A stretch of 33,644 nucleotides of DNA, taken from Clostridia bacterium. GTDB lineage: Bacteria; Bacillota; Clostridia; Oscillospirales; CAG-272. The number at the start of each line of letters is the position of its first letter. Within the stretch, counting starts at the first letter, position 1. The stretch covers positions 1 to 33,644 of the forward strand of contig JAGBTM010000008.1 of NCBI GenBank assembly GCA_017631325.1. The letters run 5' to 3'. The notes beneath the pieces are model-generated. The model was not told the origin of the DNA and did not search any database. It worked only from the letters and a program-made list of their open reading frames with translations. Of the stretch, positions 13,901-21,530 are shown piece after piece. Position numbers and translations under genes: made by a program.

Positions 13901-15645
13901 ATTATTTCACCGAGAGTGTTAGTTCCAAGGGAATCCATAATGGTTTCCATAGGATCTGCATCCTCGGATAACAAATCAGAGAAAAGGATAGGACAAAGAG
14001 ATGCTGTAATGGCATCCGCTTCGTTGCCGTCGGCATCAACCCATACACCGTCAACAATCTCGTAGCCCATTATATCACCGAATGTGTTCTCACCAATGGA
14101 ATCCATAATTGTATCCATGGGATCGGCATCCTCGGAAATAAGGTCAGAGAGCTTAATGGTGCAAAGCGATGCAGTGAGAGAATCAGCCTCGTTACCGTCA
14201 GCGTCAACCCACTTGCCGTCTACAAGCTCAAAGCCCATGAGGTCACCGAGAGTGTTAGTGCCAAGCGAGTCCATAATTGCTTCCATAGGATCAGCGCCCT
14301 CGGAAATGAGGTCGGAGAGCTCTATGGGACAAAGCGATGCGGTGAGAGAATCAGCCTCGTTACCGTCAGCGTCAACCCACTTGCCGTCTACAAGCTCAAA
14401 GCCCATGAGGTCACCAAGAGTGTTGGCACCGAGAGAATCCATAATTGCTTCCATAGGATCAGCGCCCTCGGAAATGAGGTCGGAAAGCTCTATGGGACAA
14501 AGTGATGCCGTAATGGAATCTGCCTCGTTACCGTTAGCATCAACCCACTTGCCGTCTACAAGGTCGTAGCCCATAAGCGAGCCGAGAGTGTTTGTGCCGA
14601 GAGAATCCATAACGATCTGCATAGGATCTGCGTCCTCTGCAAGAAGGTCGGAAAGATTGATATCGCACAGAGCCGAGGTAATGGAGTCTGCCTCGTCCTC
14701 GGTATCCTTAAGAACCCAAACGGGATTATCAATGCCGTCGTCTGTGAGGTCCTTATGCTCATAACCGATAATAGTACCTATACGCTCACCGTCAAGAAGA
14801 GCCGCAACGTCTATCTTGGTCTCGCCGTCCTCGTCGATTATAATATCGCCGAGCACCTTGCCCTCAAGGAAAGCGGGAAGGTCCTCTGACGAGCCGGCGA
14901 AGCTCTTAATGAGGTCGAGTATCTCAATATCCATAAAGTTTTCTTCAATTACGGATATAAGGTCGAGGTTACCCTCGGCAACCGAGCCGAGAAGTCCACC
15001 GAGGTCGAGAGGCGCTATAAGCTCTAAGAAGGTAGGATTGCCCTCCTCTGCGTATACTATCTCGTACTGACCGTCCTCATTCTTTTCGTATGTAACGCCT
15101 ACTAAAAATCCGAGATCTACACCGTCAAAGAGATATGCAAGGTCTCCGTCGACTATGTCCTTGAGGTTATTGTCGGAAAGCGCGTCGATCATAGGATCGG
15201 ATATAATTCCCTCAGGAACCATGCTAAGAACGTATGAAACCTCAATGTTCTCCAAAAGAATTAAGCTACCTTCAGGGCCAAAAAGGTCGGAAAGAGGTAT
15301 CTTTCTAATGCCCTCGGGGATTATTTTGTTAGTTTGTTCATCGAGCTTGAGGCCGTAGCGCTCAATAAGCATATCGATGTCAACCTCATCGGAAATTTTA
15401 GATAAGGTCATTATTTCCTCTACCAACTTCTGAATTGTCATAGAGGTCAGAGGCTGTTCGGCATCAGGGTCCAAGAACTCCTCCGTCTGTATGTTAAAAC
15501 CAAGTTTATTAAGAGCGTCGACAGACAGCTGAGAATAAACCAAATAACCTGCGCCAACGAGAACACCCGCGAACGATAAAAATCCAAGCAAGAAGCTCAG
15601 AAGCAACGCGAGAAATCTGTTGAACGCCAATGCAGTACCACGCAT
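10993..15645 (-). CDS. Giant membrane-anchored repeat protein, unknown family
   Basis: A 1550-residue acidic protein with an N-terminal transmembrane anchor (about 10-36) and presumably an extracellular remainder. Residues from about 285 to 1475 are about 22 tandem repeats of 44-66 residues. The consensus is hydrophobic-G-[DE]-[IL]-[ML]-G-[YF], a few residues, then D-G-K-W, an Asn/Gly turn, [GA]-[IL]-x-[AS]-[IL], and a helix with Asp-Leu. Repeats 1-8 are near 56 residues, each with one Cys at the same place (SLCPI type). Later repeats lack Cys and carry GIMGAIAG. There is no LPXTG motif or recognised enzyme domain. Start ATG 15645 has AAGGAAGGA 8 nt upstream; an in-frame ATG at 15711 lacks an SD and precedes the predicted start of transcription. 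Function unknown; surface adhesion or scaffold is only a guess. Confidence 0.85.
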   Translation of the reverse strand: MRGTALAFNRFLALLLSFLLGFLSFAGVLVGAGYLVYSQLSVDALNKLGFNIQTEEFLDPDAEQPLTSMTIQKLVEEIMTLSKISDEVDIDMLIERYGLKLDEQTNKIIPEGIRKIPLSDLFGPEGSLILLENIEVSYVLSMVPEGIISDPMIDALSDNNLKDIVDGDLAYLFDGVDLGFLVGVTYEKNEDGQYEIVYAEEGNPTFLELIAPLDLGGLLGSVAEGNLDLISVIEENFMDIEILDLIKSFAGSSEDLPAFLEGKVLGDIIIDEDGETKIDVAALLDGERIGTIIGYEHKDLTDDGIDNPVWVLKDTEDEADSITSALCDINLSDLLAEDADPMQIVMDSLGTNTLGSLMGYDLVDGKWVDANGNEADSITASLCPIELSDLISEGADPMEAIMDSLGANTLGDLMGFELVDGKWVDADGNEADSLTASLCPIELSDLISEGADPMEAIMDSLGTNTLGDLMGFELVDGKWVDADGNEADSLTASLCTIKLSDLISEDADPMDTIMDSIGENTFGDIMGYEIVDGVWVDADGNEADAITASLCPILFSDLLSEDADPMETIMDSLGTNTLGEIMGYELNDSGKWVDSNGNEADALFQAICGVLLEDLMDSEAENNAIIEAFGDSGTTLGGLMGYELVDGEWVDSNGEPADSLFAALCGIELYELMKDGADPADEIMSALDGTTLGEIMGYELNDSGEWVDANGEPADALFAALCSVNLYHLMCPEESDDPEVSTASDVIMNAFRDSETSLGDIMGYTKEGDKWYVTDNGVKTEVTGVGAIVAGYLLYDIMNDGLDTDEIMSDLTIAKVYNLERVEGMPVYLDSVLLDGFTFGVWFDGDSPASAIISALAGYNVDELNTKIDTLKIADVIGLVEYDGEYYKWTVVGGKNGYITLELDDSLTSEFASLSLKSFQGSAAPGEPTIDSTIQNIEISKVLGYTKIDGKWYKDGVEITGVMASIANSKVGSLTDDIDTLTIGEVAGYTYDDVTDKWVKYENGVKVEATGIIGAFADLTIKQMTNESELSGIIQDVEVGTLLGYEYNETDGKWYSGGEEVKGITGAIAGFTVSGLDSGINTLEVGKLLGYTKTADGWVDENGNKVSGIMGSIAGAEVGNLTAHVEQLKIGEIAGYTYDTELKKWFKEENGQQVAASGIIGAFADLTIEQMTNESALSDKIQGVEVGTLLGYEYNETDGKWYSGVQEVKGITGAIAGFTVAGLDDGINSLKIGELLGYTETSDGWVDGNGNKVAGIMASVSGFTVDSLATDIETLKIGEIMGYYYNSADGKWYHAKNGNTYSDKVTGIMGAIAGFSSSNLEDGINDIQFGEVVGYEKTADGWYSADGTAASGIIKALADLKIDDLKNESVLAEKLQRVNIGDIMGYHYNSADGKWYHNKNGNVYSNEVTGIMGVIAGTKSGNIETKIQNTELGELLNYQKVNGKWAKDSNGYSLHVLMCKIAGYKLNELGNITNQLTLRDLFTDAELSSGYLSLLNPDTTLPNLPSEINSIFTNTTMGAFEEKGIITGVPDAVKGLTIQGLIDYITIFVH
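11210..14790 (-). repeat. Tandem coding repeats within the giant protein
   Basis: Repeat 3 and repeat 4 are nearly identical at the DNA level with a 168-nt period (for example GTGAGAGAATCAGCC at 14174 and 14342). A second, higher-order period of 441 nt (147 residues, three repeats) is seen at 11991 and 12432. This indicates recent in-frame duplication. Confidence 0.88.
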
Positions 15646-15690
15646 ATCTTTTTCCTTCCTTACGCGCATATTAGCGCAGTTTATATTTAA

Positions 15691-15719
15691 ATTATAGCAC
15701 CGAGGGTGCAAACATACAA
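15691..15719 (-). promoter_or_regulatory. Promoter of the giant repeat gene, with dyad in the spacer
   Basis: Minus strand: -35 TTGTAT (15714-15719), 17-nt spacer, extended -10 TGCTATAAT (-10 at 15691-15696). The spacer contains the inverted repeat GCACC-gag-GGTGC (15697-15709), a possible repressor site. Confidence 0.75.
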
Positions 15720-15774
15720 TAAGTTAATAAAAAATTTAATAAAAATTTAATAAATACTTTCGTTAGCCGAGATA

Positions 15775-16797
15775 TCAGTCAACGTCCTCAACTACCTCGG
15801 TAGCTCCCTTGTCAAGAGACTCTGGGTGCTGAAGATATCTCTTAATCTTCTTGAAAGCGGACGCGTAGTAGTATCCGTCGCATATACGCTCGTCAAGAAC
15901 AGCCTTGAACGTGACGAAGTGATGTCTTTCTCTGGTACCGTCGCGCTTGATAGCGTCGCCCGTGAAAATGCTACCGTATGCAAGGAAGCACGGAAGATTT
16001 CCAAAATCGTAAAGGTGGTGATATATAGCGGGAATACCGAGCGAGCCCATCGACGTGATAATCATTGAGCCGTGGAACGGGCTAACTTCGAGAAGAGCCT
16101 TGGGAAGCTTGCCAAAATAGTCTAAGAAGCGAAGCGCTGCTACCGCTCCTCGAAGCAAAAGTCCGGGTATTTTGACAAGCGCGCCTGCAACGTTGTCAAA
16201 ATCGTTTTCTGTGCTTACGGCTTCTTTATAAACCTTCTGGAACTTGTTATAGACGTTGTATATGTCGTCGCGAGGGTCAAAAATTACTTTAATGCAGGTA
16301 TCGGGTGACTCGAGGGTCATTTCCTTCTTTACCGTCATCGCGCATTCTATGTAGGAGCGAGAATAAATCTTCTGTCCGGAAATGAAGCGGTTGATACCGG
16401 GACGCTCGGCAACTACTCTGACGTAGGCTGCAAGAATAACGTGCAGGAGCGTCATATTGGTATAACCCTCCTTGTGCTTTGCATCAAGGTATCGCTCGAT
16501 ATTGGTGATATCGACTACGTCCTCGAAGTGATTCTGCGAATCCGAGCGGATTTTCATAAGATAAGGCTCGAGATAATGCATAGACGGCAGGGTTCTGAGC
16601 TTTCGTCCGTCACTTCTATCGCCCCATCTGCGCTTTCTTGGCTTGTAGGCCGGAGTGTCGTATTCTTTGATAGCAAATTTGTCAGGCACAGCATCTGAAC
16701 AGTCGGCAGACTCACAAGCTATATTCTCTTTAGCGAGTGCCTCTTCGGCCGTCTCGTTTGAGGTGGCATCGAGAGCCTGGTTGTTGATGTTTTCCAT
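15775..16797 (-). CDS. CoA-dependent acyltransferase-fold protein (E2 catalytic-domain-like), active-site His absent
   Basis: A 340-residue protein resembling the 2-oxoacid dehydrogenase acyltransferase (E2) catalytic fold, but with no lipoyl or E1/E3-binding domain and no E1 or E3 genes nearby. Residues 1-60 are acidic then basic (KPRKRRWGDRSDGRKLR). The core has TLLHVILAAYVRVVAERPGINRF and the C-terminal SMIITSMGSLGIPAIYHHLYDFG. Where E2/CAT enzymes have HxxxDG, this reads DERICDG (302-308), so His is replaced by Glu303. It may act on another acyl carrier or be non-catalytic. ATG 16797 has GGAG 7 nt upstream. Transcribed alone. Confidence 0.75.
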   Translation of the reverse strand: MENINNQALDATSNETAEEALAKENIACESADCSDAVPDKFAIKEYDTPAYKPRKRRWGDRSDGRKLRTLPSMHYLEPYLMKIRSDSQNHFEDVVDITNIERYLDAKHKEGYTNMTLLHVILAAYVRVVAERPGINRFISGQKIYSRSYIECAMTVKKEMTLESPDTCIKVIFDPRDDIYNVYNKFQKVYKEAVSTENDFDNVAGALVKIPGLLLRGAVAALRFLDYFGKLPKALLEVSPFHGSMIITSMGSLGIPAIYHHLYDFGNLPCFLAYGSIFTGDAIKRDGTRERHHFVTFKAVLDERICDGYYYASAFKKIKRYLQHPESLDKGATEVVEDVD

Positions 16798-16846
16798 AAT
16801 ATTTCTCCAAAATTTTACTTTTTGCGACAGCGCAAATAACACCTAT

Positions 16847-16875
16847 ATTTTAACATAATATTATATATAAGTCAA
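16847..16875 (-). promoter_or_regulatory. Promoter of the E2-like gene
   Basis: Minus strand: TTGACT (16870-16875), 17-nt spacer, TAAAAT (16847-16852). Confidence 0.78.
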
Positions 16876-16940
16876 GAAATTTTTTACAAAATGTAAACAA
16901 TTGTTGAAATCTCCGAAAATCCGACTATAATTCGGGGCAG

Positions 16941-16975
16941 AAAAAGAGCTTTCCCCGCTAAAAAACGGGGAAAGC
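16941..16975 (-). terminator. Terminator of the EF-G-like gene
   Basis: Perfect 10-bp stem GCTTTCCCCG / CGGGGAAAGC with an 8-nt loop, followed on the minus strand by a TC dinucleotide and a five-T run. Confidence 0.92.
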
Positions 16976-16981
16976 CAGTTG

Positions 16982-19060
16982 TTACGCCTGTTCTTTTTTT
17001 GCTTCCGCAATTATTTTTTCGGTAATTGAAGACGGAACCTCGTCGTATCTGATAAAGTCGAAATCGAACCTGCCGCGTCCCTGAGTTGCAGCGCGAAGCG
17101 AGATTACGTAGTCGGTCATTTCCGAGAAAGGAACCTCTGCCAAAACGGTCTGAGTGCCGTCGTCACGGGGGTCGATGCCCATAACTCTGCCGCGACGCTT
17201 GTTGAGGTCGCCCATAACGTCACCGACGTAGTTATCCGGTACGTGTACCTTTAGCTCGCCTACGGGCTCAAGAATTATGGGATTTGCCAGAGGAAGTCCC
17301 TCACGGTATGCGATACCCGCCGCAAGCTTGAAGGAGATTTCGTTAGAGTCAACGTCGTGATATGAGCCGTCGAACAGGTTAGCCGCAAGACGTACTACGG
17401 GATATCCCGCAAGAACACCCTTCTGCATAGCGTCCTTAAGTCCCTGCTCTACCGCCGGGAAGAAATTCTTTGGCACAGCACCACCGAATACGCTCTCGGT
17501 AAAGGTGAGTCCCTCCTCTTCTCCGGGAGAGAAGGTAATCTTTACGTGGCCGTACTGACCCGAGCCACCCGACTGCTTCTTGTGTTTGCCCTCTACGTCT
17601 ACCTTTTTCTTTATAGTCTCGCGATAAGCGATTTTCGGCTTTGTAAGCTCTACGTTTGCTCCGTAGCGATTTTTGAGCTTTGAAATTATAATATCAAGGT
17701 GTATATCGCCCATACCCGACACTGTAAGCTGCTTCGTTTCGGAGTTGTTTACGTACTTAATCGTAAGGTCCTCCTCGAGAAGTCTGGATATACCCGAGGA
17801 TATTCTATCCTCATCCCCCTTCGCAAGAGGCTTGATAGCCATTGTGTAATAGGGCTTCGGATAGACGATAGGAGCATACTTAACGTCACCCGAAAGAGTG
17901 GTAAGAGTATCGTTGGTATTAGTGGCGGAAAGCTTTGCAACAACGCCTATATCTCCGCAGCAAAGCGCGTCTACGTCGATTTGCTTCTTGCCGCGCAGGA
18001 AGAAAATCTTGTTGAACTTCTCGTTTGCGCCACTTGTAGTGTTGCGTAGCACCATATCCTTTTTCAGAGAGCCGTTCATAACCTTAAAAAAGGACATCTT
18101 ACCGACGAACGGGTCGGCAACGGTTTTGAATACGAAAATGGAAGTATCTGCACTTTCGGGCTCAATAGCAACGTCAATGAGCGTGCCGTCAGCGGCAAGG
18201 AGCTTCTCGGTTCCGCGTGCCGTGGGGCGCGGGAATGACTCGGTAATGGTATCGAGGAAGGTCTTGATGCCCCAGTTCTTAAGAGCGGCACCGCAGAAGA
18301 CGGGAACGATATCACCTGTAATAATTCCCTTGTGTATAGCCTCGAGCGCTTCCTCGCGTTCAATAGGCTCCTCGTTAAAGAACTTGTCCATCAGCTCGTC
18401 GCTGGTCTGTGCAATAGCCTCAAGAAGTATTGCGTGATATTCTGTGCACACGTCCTTGAATTTATCGGGAATAGAGCTGCGAACGTACTCGCCCGTAGCC
18501 TTTTCAAAGGTATAAACGCACATTTCTACAAGGTTTGCAAAGCCGATAACCGCGTCACCGTCGATAATGGGAATCTGGATAGGACAAACGTTGAGTCCAT
18601 ACTTCTCTCTGATAGCGCCAAAAACCTTATAAAATCTGGCTTCGCCGTCGTCAAAGCGGTTGATAAAGAAAGCCTTGGGAATTCCCGCCTTTGATGCAAG
18701 GTTCCATGCAAGCTCGGTGCCAACCTCTATGCCTGCCTTACCGTCCACGACGATAATAGCCGCGTCAGCTGCTCTGACGCACTGTATTGCCTCGCCCTCA
18801 AAATCAAAGAAACCGGGCGTGTCGAGTATATTAATTTTTGCACCGTTCCAAAGCAGAGGTGCCATAGCCGAAGAAATAGAATATCCTCTCTTGATTTCCT
18901 CGGGGTCGTAGTCACAGATAGTATTTCCGTCCGCTACGTTTCCAAGGCGGTCGGTGAGTCTGGAAATATAGAGCATAGACTCAGCGAGCGAAGTTTTGCC
19001 GCCCCCGCTGTGTCCGAGGAGGGCAACGTTACGAATACTTTTTGTGTAAACCTGTTCCAT
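16982..19060 (-). CDS. Elongation factor G paralog (EF-G2-type translational GTPase)
   Basis: A 692-residue GTPase with the five-domain EF-G layout: P-loop GHSGGGKT (16-23), switch I RGYSIS, G3 DTPGFFDF (80-87), G4 NRFD (134-137), domain IV with SGQYGHVKITF, and a C-terminal domain V. It is not the main EF-G: the usual AHIDAGKT P-loop is GHSGGGKT, NKMD is NRFD, and the catalytic His after DTPG is Phe84. These traits fit the FusA2/EF-G2 group, whose role is not settled. It is not in a str operon. ATG 19060 follows AAGGAG by 11 nt; an earlier ATG in frame has no SD. Own promoter and terminator. Confidence 0.88.
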   Translation of the reverse strand: MEQVYTKSIRNVALLGHSGGGKTSLAESMLYISRLTDRLGNVADGNTICDYDPEEIKRGYSISSAMAPLLWNGAKINILDTPGFFDFEGEAIQCVRAADAAIIVVDGKAGIEVGTELAWNLASKAGIPKAFFINRFDDGEARFYKVFGAIREKYGLNVCPIQIPIIDGDAVIGFANLVEMCVYTFEKATGEYVRSSIPDKFKDVCTEYHAILLEAIAQTSDELMDKFFNEEPIEREEALEAIHKGIITGDIVPVFCGAALKNWGIKTFLDTITESFPRPTARGTEKLLAADGTLIDVAIEPESADTSIFVFKTVADPFVGKMSFFKVMNGSLKKDMVLRNTTSGANEKFNKIFFLRGKKQIDVDALCCGDIGVVAKLSATNTNDTLTTLSGDVKYAPIVYPKPYYTMAIKPLAKGDEDRISSGISRLLEEDLTIKYVNNSETKQLTVSGMGDIHLDIIISKLKNRYGANVELTKPKIAYRETIKKKVDVEGKHKKQSGGSGQYGHVKITFSPGEEEGLTFTESVFGGAVPKNFFPAVEQGLKDAMQKGVLAGYPVVRLAANLFDGSYHDVDSNEISFKLAAGIAYREGLPLANPIILEPVGELKVHVPDNYVGDVMGDLNKRRGRVMGIDPRDDGTQTVLAEVPFSEMTDYVISLRAATQGRGRFDFDFIRYDEVPSSITEKIIAEAKKEQA

Positions 19061-19123
19061 TAAAATAGTGTCTCCTTGTTGTTTTTTGCCGTAATGCGAA
19101 AAGCACCATAGCTCTATACTAAA

Positions 19124-19152
19124 ATTATACACTATTTTCCTTCCGTTTTCAA
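19124..19152 (-). promoter_or_regulatory. Promoter of the EF-G-like gene
   Basis: Minus strand: TTGAAA (19147-19152), 17-nt spacer, TATAAT (19124-19129). Confidence 0.85.
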
Positions 19153-19188
19153 TATTTTCTCCTCAATAATTCGCCCGGTGTATGTAGA

Positions 19189-19238
19189 AAAAACGCAGTA
19201 GTTATTTGTGCAAATAGCACAAAAACCACCGCGTTTTT
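19189..19238. terminator. Terminator downstream of radA
   Basis: Long hairpin AACGC...TTTGTGC / GCACAAA...GCGTT with a few mismatches, flanked by T-runs on either strand. It ends the cwlD-radA transcript and insulates the EF-G-like promoter. Confidence 0.82.
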
Positions 19239-19271
19239 GATTTATTTAGTGCAAAATCAACAAGTTTTCGT

Positions 19272-20669
19272 TTATTCCGAGTCGTCTAGACTCTCTCTCA
19301 CAGCCATGTGGGGAAGCACCTGATATATGTTGCTTACACCAACGAGCTCCACGCCCCTAGGGGCCTTTAGATGAGCGCTGAGATTCTTCTTTGGCAGAAT
19401 TATTTTGGTAAATCCGAGACGCACTGCCTCTTTTACGCGATAGTCAATATGCGACACCGCGCGCACCTCACCCGCAAGACCAAGCTCGCCAAAGGCGATA
19501 AGATTATCCGGAATAATTCTGTCGGTAATTCCGCTTATAAGTGCCATAGCTATTGATAAGTCTGCGCTCGGCTCGTCAAGGCGAATGCCACCGGCAACGT
19601 TAAGATAGACGTCGTTCTCATAGAACTTGAGGCCCATTCTCTTTTCAAGAACGGCAATTAAAAGACACATACGGTTGTAGTCAAAGCCGTCTGCGGTACG
19701 CTTACCGGTAGCGTAGGCCGACTTAGCCACGAGCGACTGTATCTCTGAGATGATAGGTCTAGTTCCCTGCATTACGCAGCCTGCGCAAGAGCCACTCGTG
19801 TTCTTAGGGCGCTCTGCCATAACGACCTCGCTCGGATTCGGAATCTCGATAAGGCCTCTGTCACCCATCTCGAATACACCAATTTCGTTGGTTGAGCCAA
19901 ATCTGTTCTTGTTGGCTCTGATAATTCGGTATGAGTTCGTGCGCTCCCCCTCAAAGCAAAGCACGGCGTCAACCATGTGCTCAAGTATCTTCGGGCCTGA
20001 TATTCCGCCCTCCTTATTCACGTGACCGACGAGAAAAACGGCGGCACCGTTACTTTTGGCATAGTTGATAAACGTCATTGCACTTTCCCTGACCTGAGTA
20101 ATACTGCCGGGCGCAGAGGTAAATCTACCCGAGGAGAGTGTCTGGACCGAGTCGATAATAATAACGTCCGGCTTGAGGCTCGTGCATTCCTCAAGTATGC
20201 TATCAACGTCGGTTTCGGTCAGAAGATATATGTCCTCACCCTCTATTCCCAGACGCTCGGCGCGCAGCTTTAGCTGGCCCTTTGATTCCTCGCCTGAAAC
20301 GTAGAGGACTCTGCGCGACTTTGCGAGCTCCGAGCATATCTGCAAAAGAAGAGTGGATTTGCCTATACCAGGCTCACCCGAGAGCAAAACCGCAGAGCTG
20401 GATACCAAGCCACCGCCGAGAACCCTGTCAAGCTCGCCCATTCCGGTCTTAGTTCTCATATATTCAGGCATTTTTAAATCACAGAATTTCTCAGCTTTAT
20501 TGACAAAACTTGAATTTCTGCTCGAATTTATCGTCGATTTTGCGGTTTTTTCTACAACCAACTCCTCGTCAAAGCTGTTCCAGCAAAGGCATTCAGGGCA
20601 TTTACCGAGCCATTTGGGGCTGGTAGTGCCACATTCTCTGCAAACGAATACGGTCTTTGGTCCTTTCAT
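19272..20669 (-). CDS. radA: DNA repair protein RadA
   Basis: RecA-like branch-migration ATPase of 465 residues. C4 zinc finger (Cys10, Cys13, Cys24, Cys27), Walker A GEPGIGKST (98-106), Walker B VIIIDSVQT, the RadA-specific KNRFG motif (254-258), and a Lon-like C-terminal domain (GGIRLDEPSADLSIAMALISG). Length matches the family. ATG 20669 has AAAGGA 7 nt upstream. It follows cwlD by 32 nt and is probably in its operon. Confidence 0.96.
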   Translation of the reverse strand: MKGPKTVFVCRECGTTSPKWLGKCPECLCWNSFDEELVVEKTAKSTINSSRNSSFVNKAEKFCDLKMPEYMRTKTGMGELDRVLGGGLVSSSAVLLSGEPGIGKSTLLLQICSELAKSRRVLYVSGEESKGQLKLRAERLGIEGEDIYLLTETDVDSILEECTSLKPDVIIIDSVQTLSSGRFTSAPGSITQVRESAMTFINYAKSNGAAVFLVGHVNKEGGISGPKILEHMVDAVLCFEGERTNSYRIIRANKNRFGSTNEIGVFEMGDRGLIEIPNPSEVVMAERPKNTSGSCAGCVMQGTRPIISEIQSLVAKSAYATGKRTADGFDYNRMCLLIAVLEKRMGLKFYENDVYLNVAGGIRLDEPSADLSIAMALISGITDRIIPDNLIAFGELGLAGEVRAVSHIDYRVKEAVRLGFTKIILPKKNLSAHLKAPRGVELVGVSNIYQVLPHMAVRESLDDSE

Positions 20670-20701
20670 TTTGCCGTCCTTTCAAAAGCGCTTTTAATTC
20701 T

Positions 20702-21436
20702 TTAAGCTTCGGTTTTCTTCATATATTCTATAATACCACAAACAATATAAAAACTCAACTCTTTTTGATATTCTTTTTCAGAAAGTTTTTTACACTCTTC
20801 CTCGTTGGTCAAAAATCCGCACTCTATAAGCACGGCGGGGTTTTCTATATTTTCAAGCAGGTACATATCCTTACCGGGCTTGATTTTTCTATTATTTTGC
20901 GGCTGAATATTATCTTTCACAGACCTTTGTATTGCGTCAGCTATGGCAAGGCTTTCGGTATTCTTCTCCGAGTAGTATACCTGCAGTCCCGAATATTTAG
21001 ATGCAGAAAAGGAGTTCATGTGTATACTTATAAAAAGAGCCTCCGGATACTGTGCGGCAATCCTGCACCTGCCCTTTAAGTCCGAAATCTTTCTAATTCC
21101 CTTTATATTTTCCTCGGGTCTATAAAGCATTCTGTCGTCGGTACGGGTATATACGGTAACGTAGCCCTCCTTTTCAAAGGCCGCGCCTATCTGTAGCGCG
21201 ACCTCGAGGTTAAGGTCCTTTTCGTATTTTCCGTTCACACCGATGGCTCCTGCGTCCTCACCACCGTGCCCTGCATCAATAATAACGATTTTAGAAGCCT
21301 CGGTTCCCGCCGAGGACTGAATATACAAGTCGATACCGTAGGCACTTTTGATAATCTCGGACACAACCGACAGCGTCAGTATTAGCGTTATTATTACGAT
21401 ATAAGGCGATGCCTTTTTTAAATCAACGATTCGCAT
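20702..21436 (-). CDS. cwlD: Germination/cortex-specific N-acetylmuramoyl-L-alanine amidase CwlD
   Basis: Amidase_3 zinc enzyme that removes the peptide from muramic acid in spore cortex so that muramic-delta-lactam can form. 244 residues with an N-terminal membrane anchor (about 11-30). Zinc and catalytic residues are visible: His57 (DAGHGGED), Glu78 (LNLEVA), His139 (ISIHMNS) and Glu205 (LIECGFLT). Size and the single-anchor layout fit CwlD rather than a vegetative autolysin with repeats. SD GGAGGA is in the 3' arm of a hairpin that ends just before TTTTTT-ATG. Upstream of radA. Confidence 0.88.
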   Translation of the reverse strand: MRIVDLKKASPYIVIITLILTLSVVSEIIKSAYGIDLYIQSSAGTEASKIVIIDAGHGGEDAGAIGVNGKYEKDLNLEVALQIGAAFEKEGYVTVYTRTDDRMLYRPEENIKGIRKISDLKGRCRIAAQYPEALFISIHMNSFSASKYSGLQVYYSEKNTESLAIADAIQRSVKDNIQPQNNRKIKPGKDMYLLENIENPAVLIECGFLTNEEECKKLSEKEYQKELSFYIVCGIIEYMKKTEA

Positions 21437-21443
21437 AAAAAAT

Positions 21444-21474
21444 CCTCCATACGTCTTTAAACTATATGGAGGAC
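21444..21474 (-). promoter_or_regulatory. Hairpin sequestering the cwlD ribosome binding site
   Basis: Perfect 9-bp inverted repeat TCCTCCATA / TATGGAGGA with a 13-nt loop. The 3' arm contains the SD, and TTTTTT then ATG follow. It could hide the SD or act as a terminator/attenuator. Confidence 0.6.
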
Positions 21475-21530
21475 TCGTATTATATATTACTAATTAAGGT
21501 AAGCAGATTTTAAAGCACTGCTTTTTCCTA

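Noticed and set aside
11210-14790. Regular repeats that might suggest a CRISPR array
   Set aside because: Periods are 135-170 nt, in frame, and repeats vary as protein does; there are no short identical repeats with unique spacers and no cas genes.
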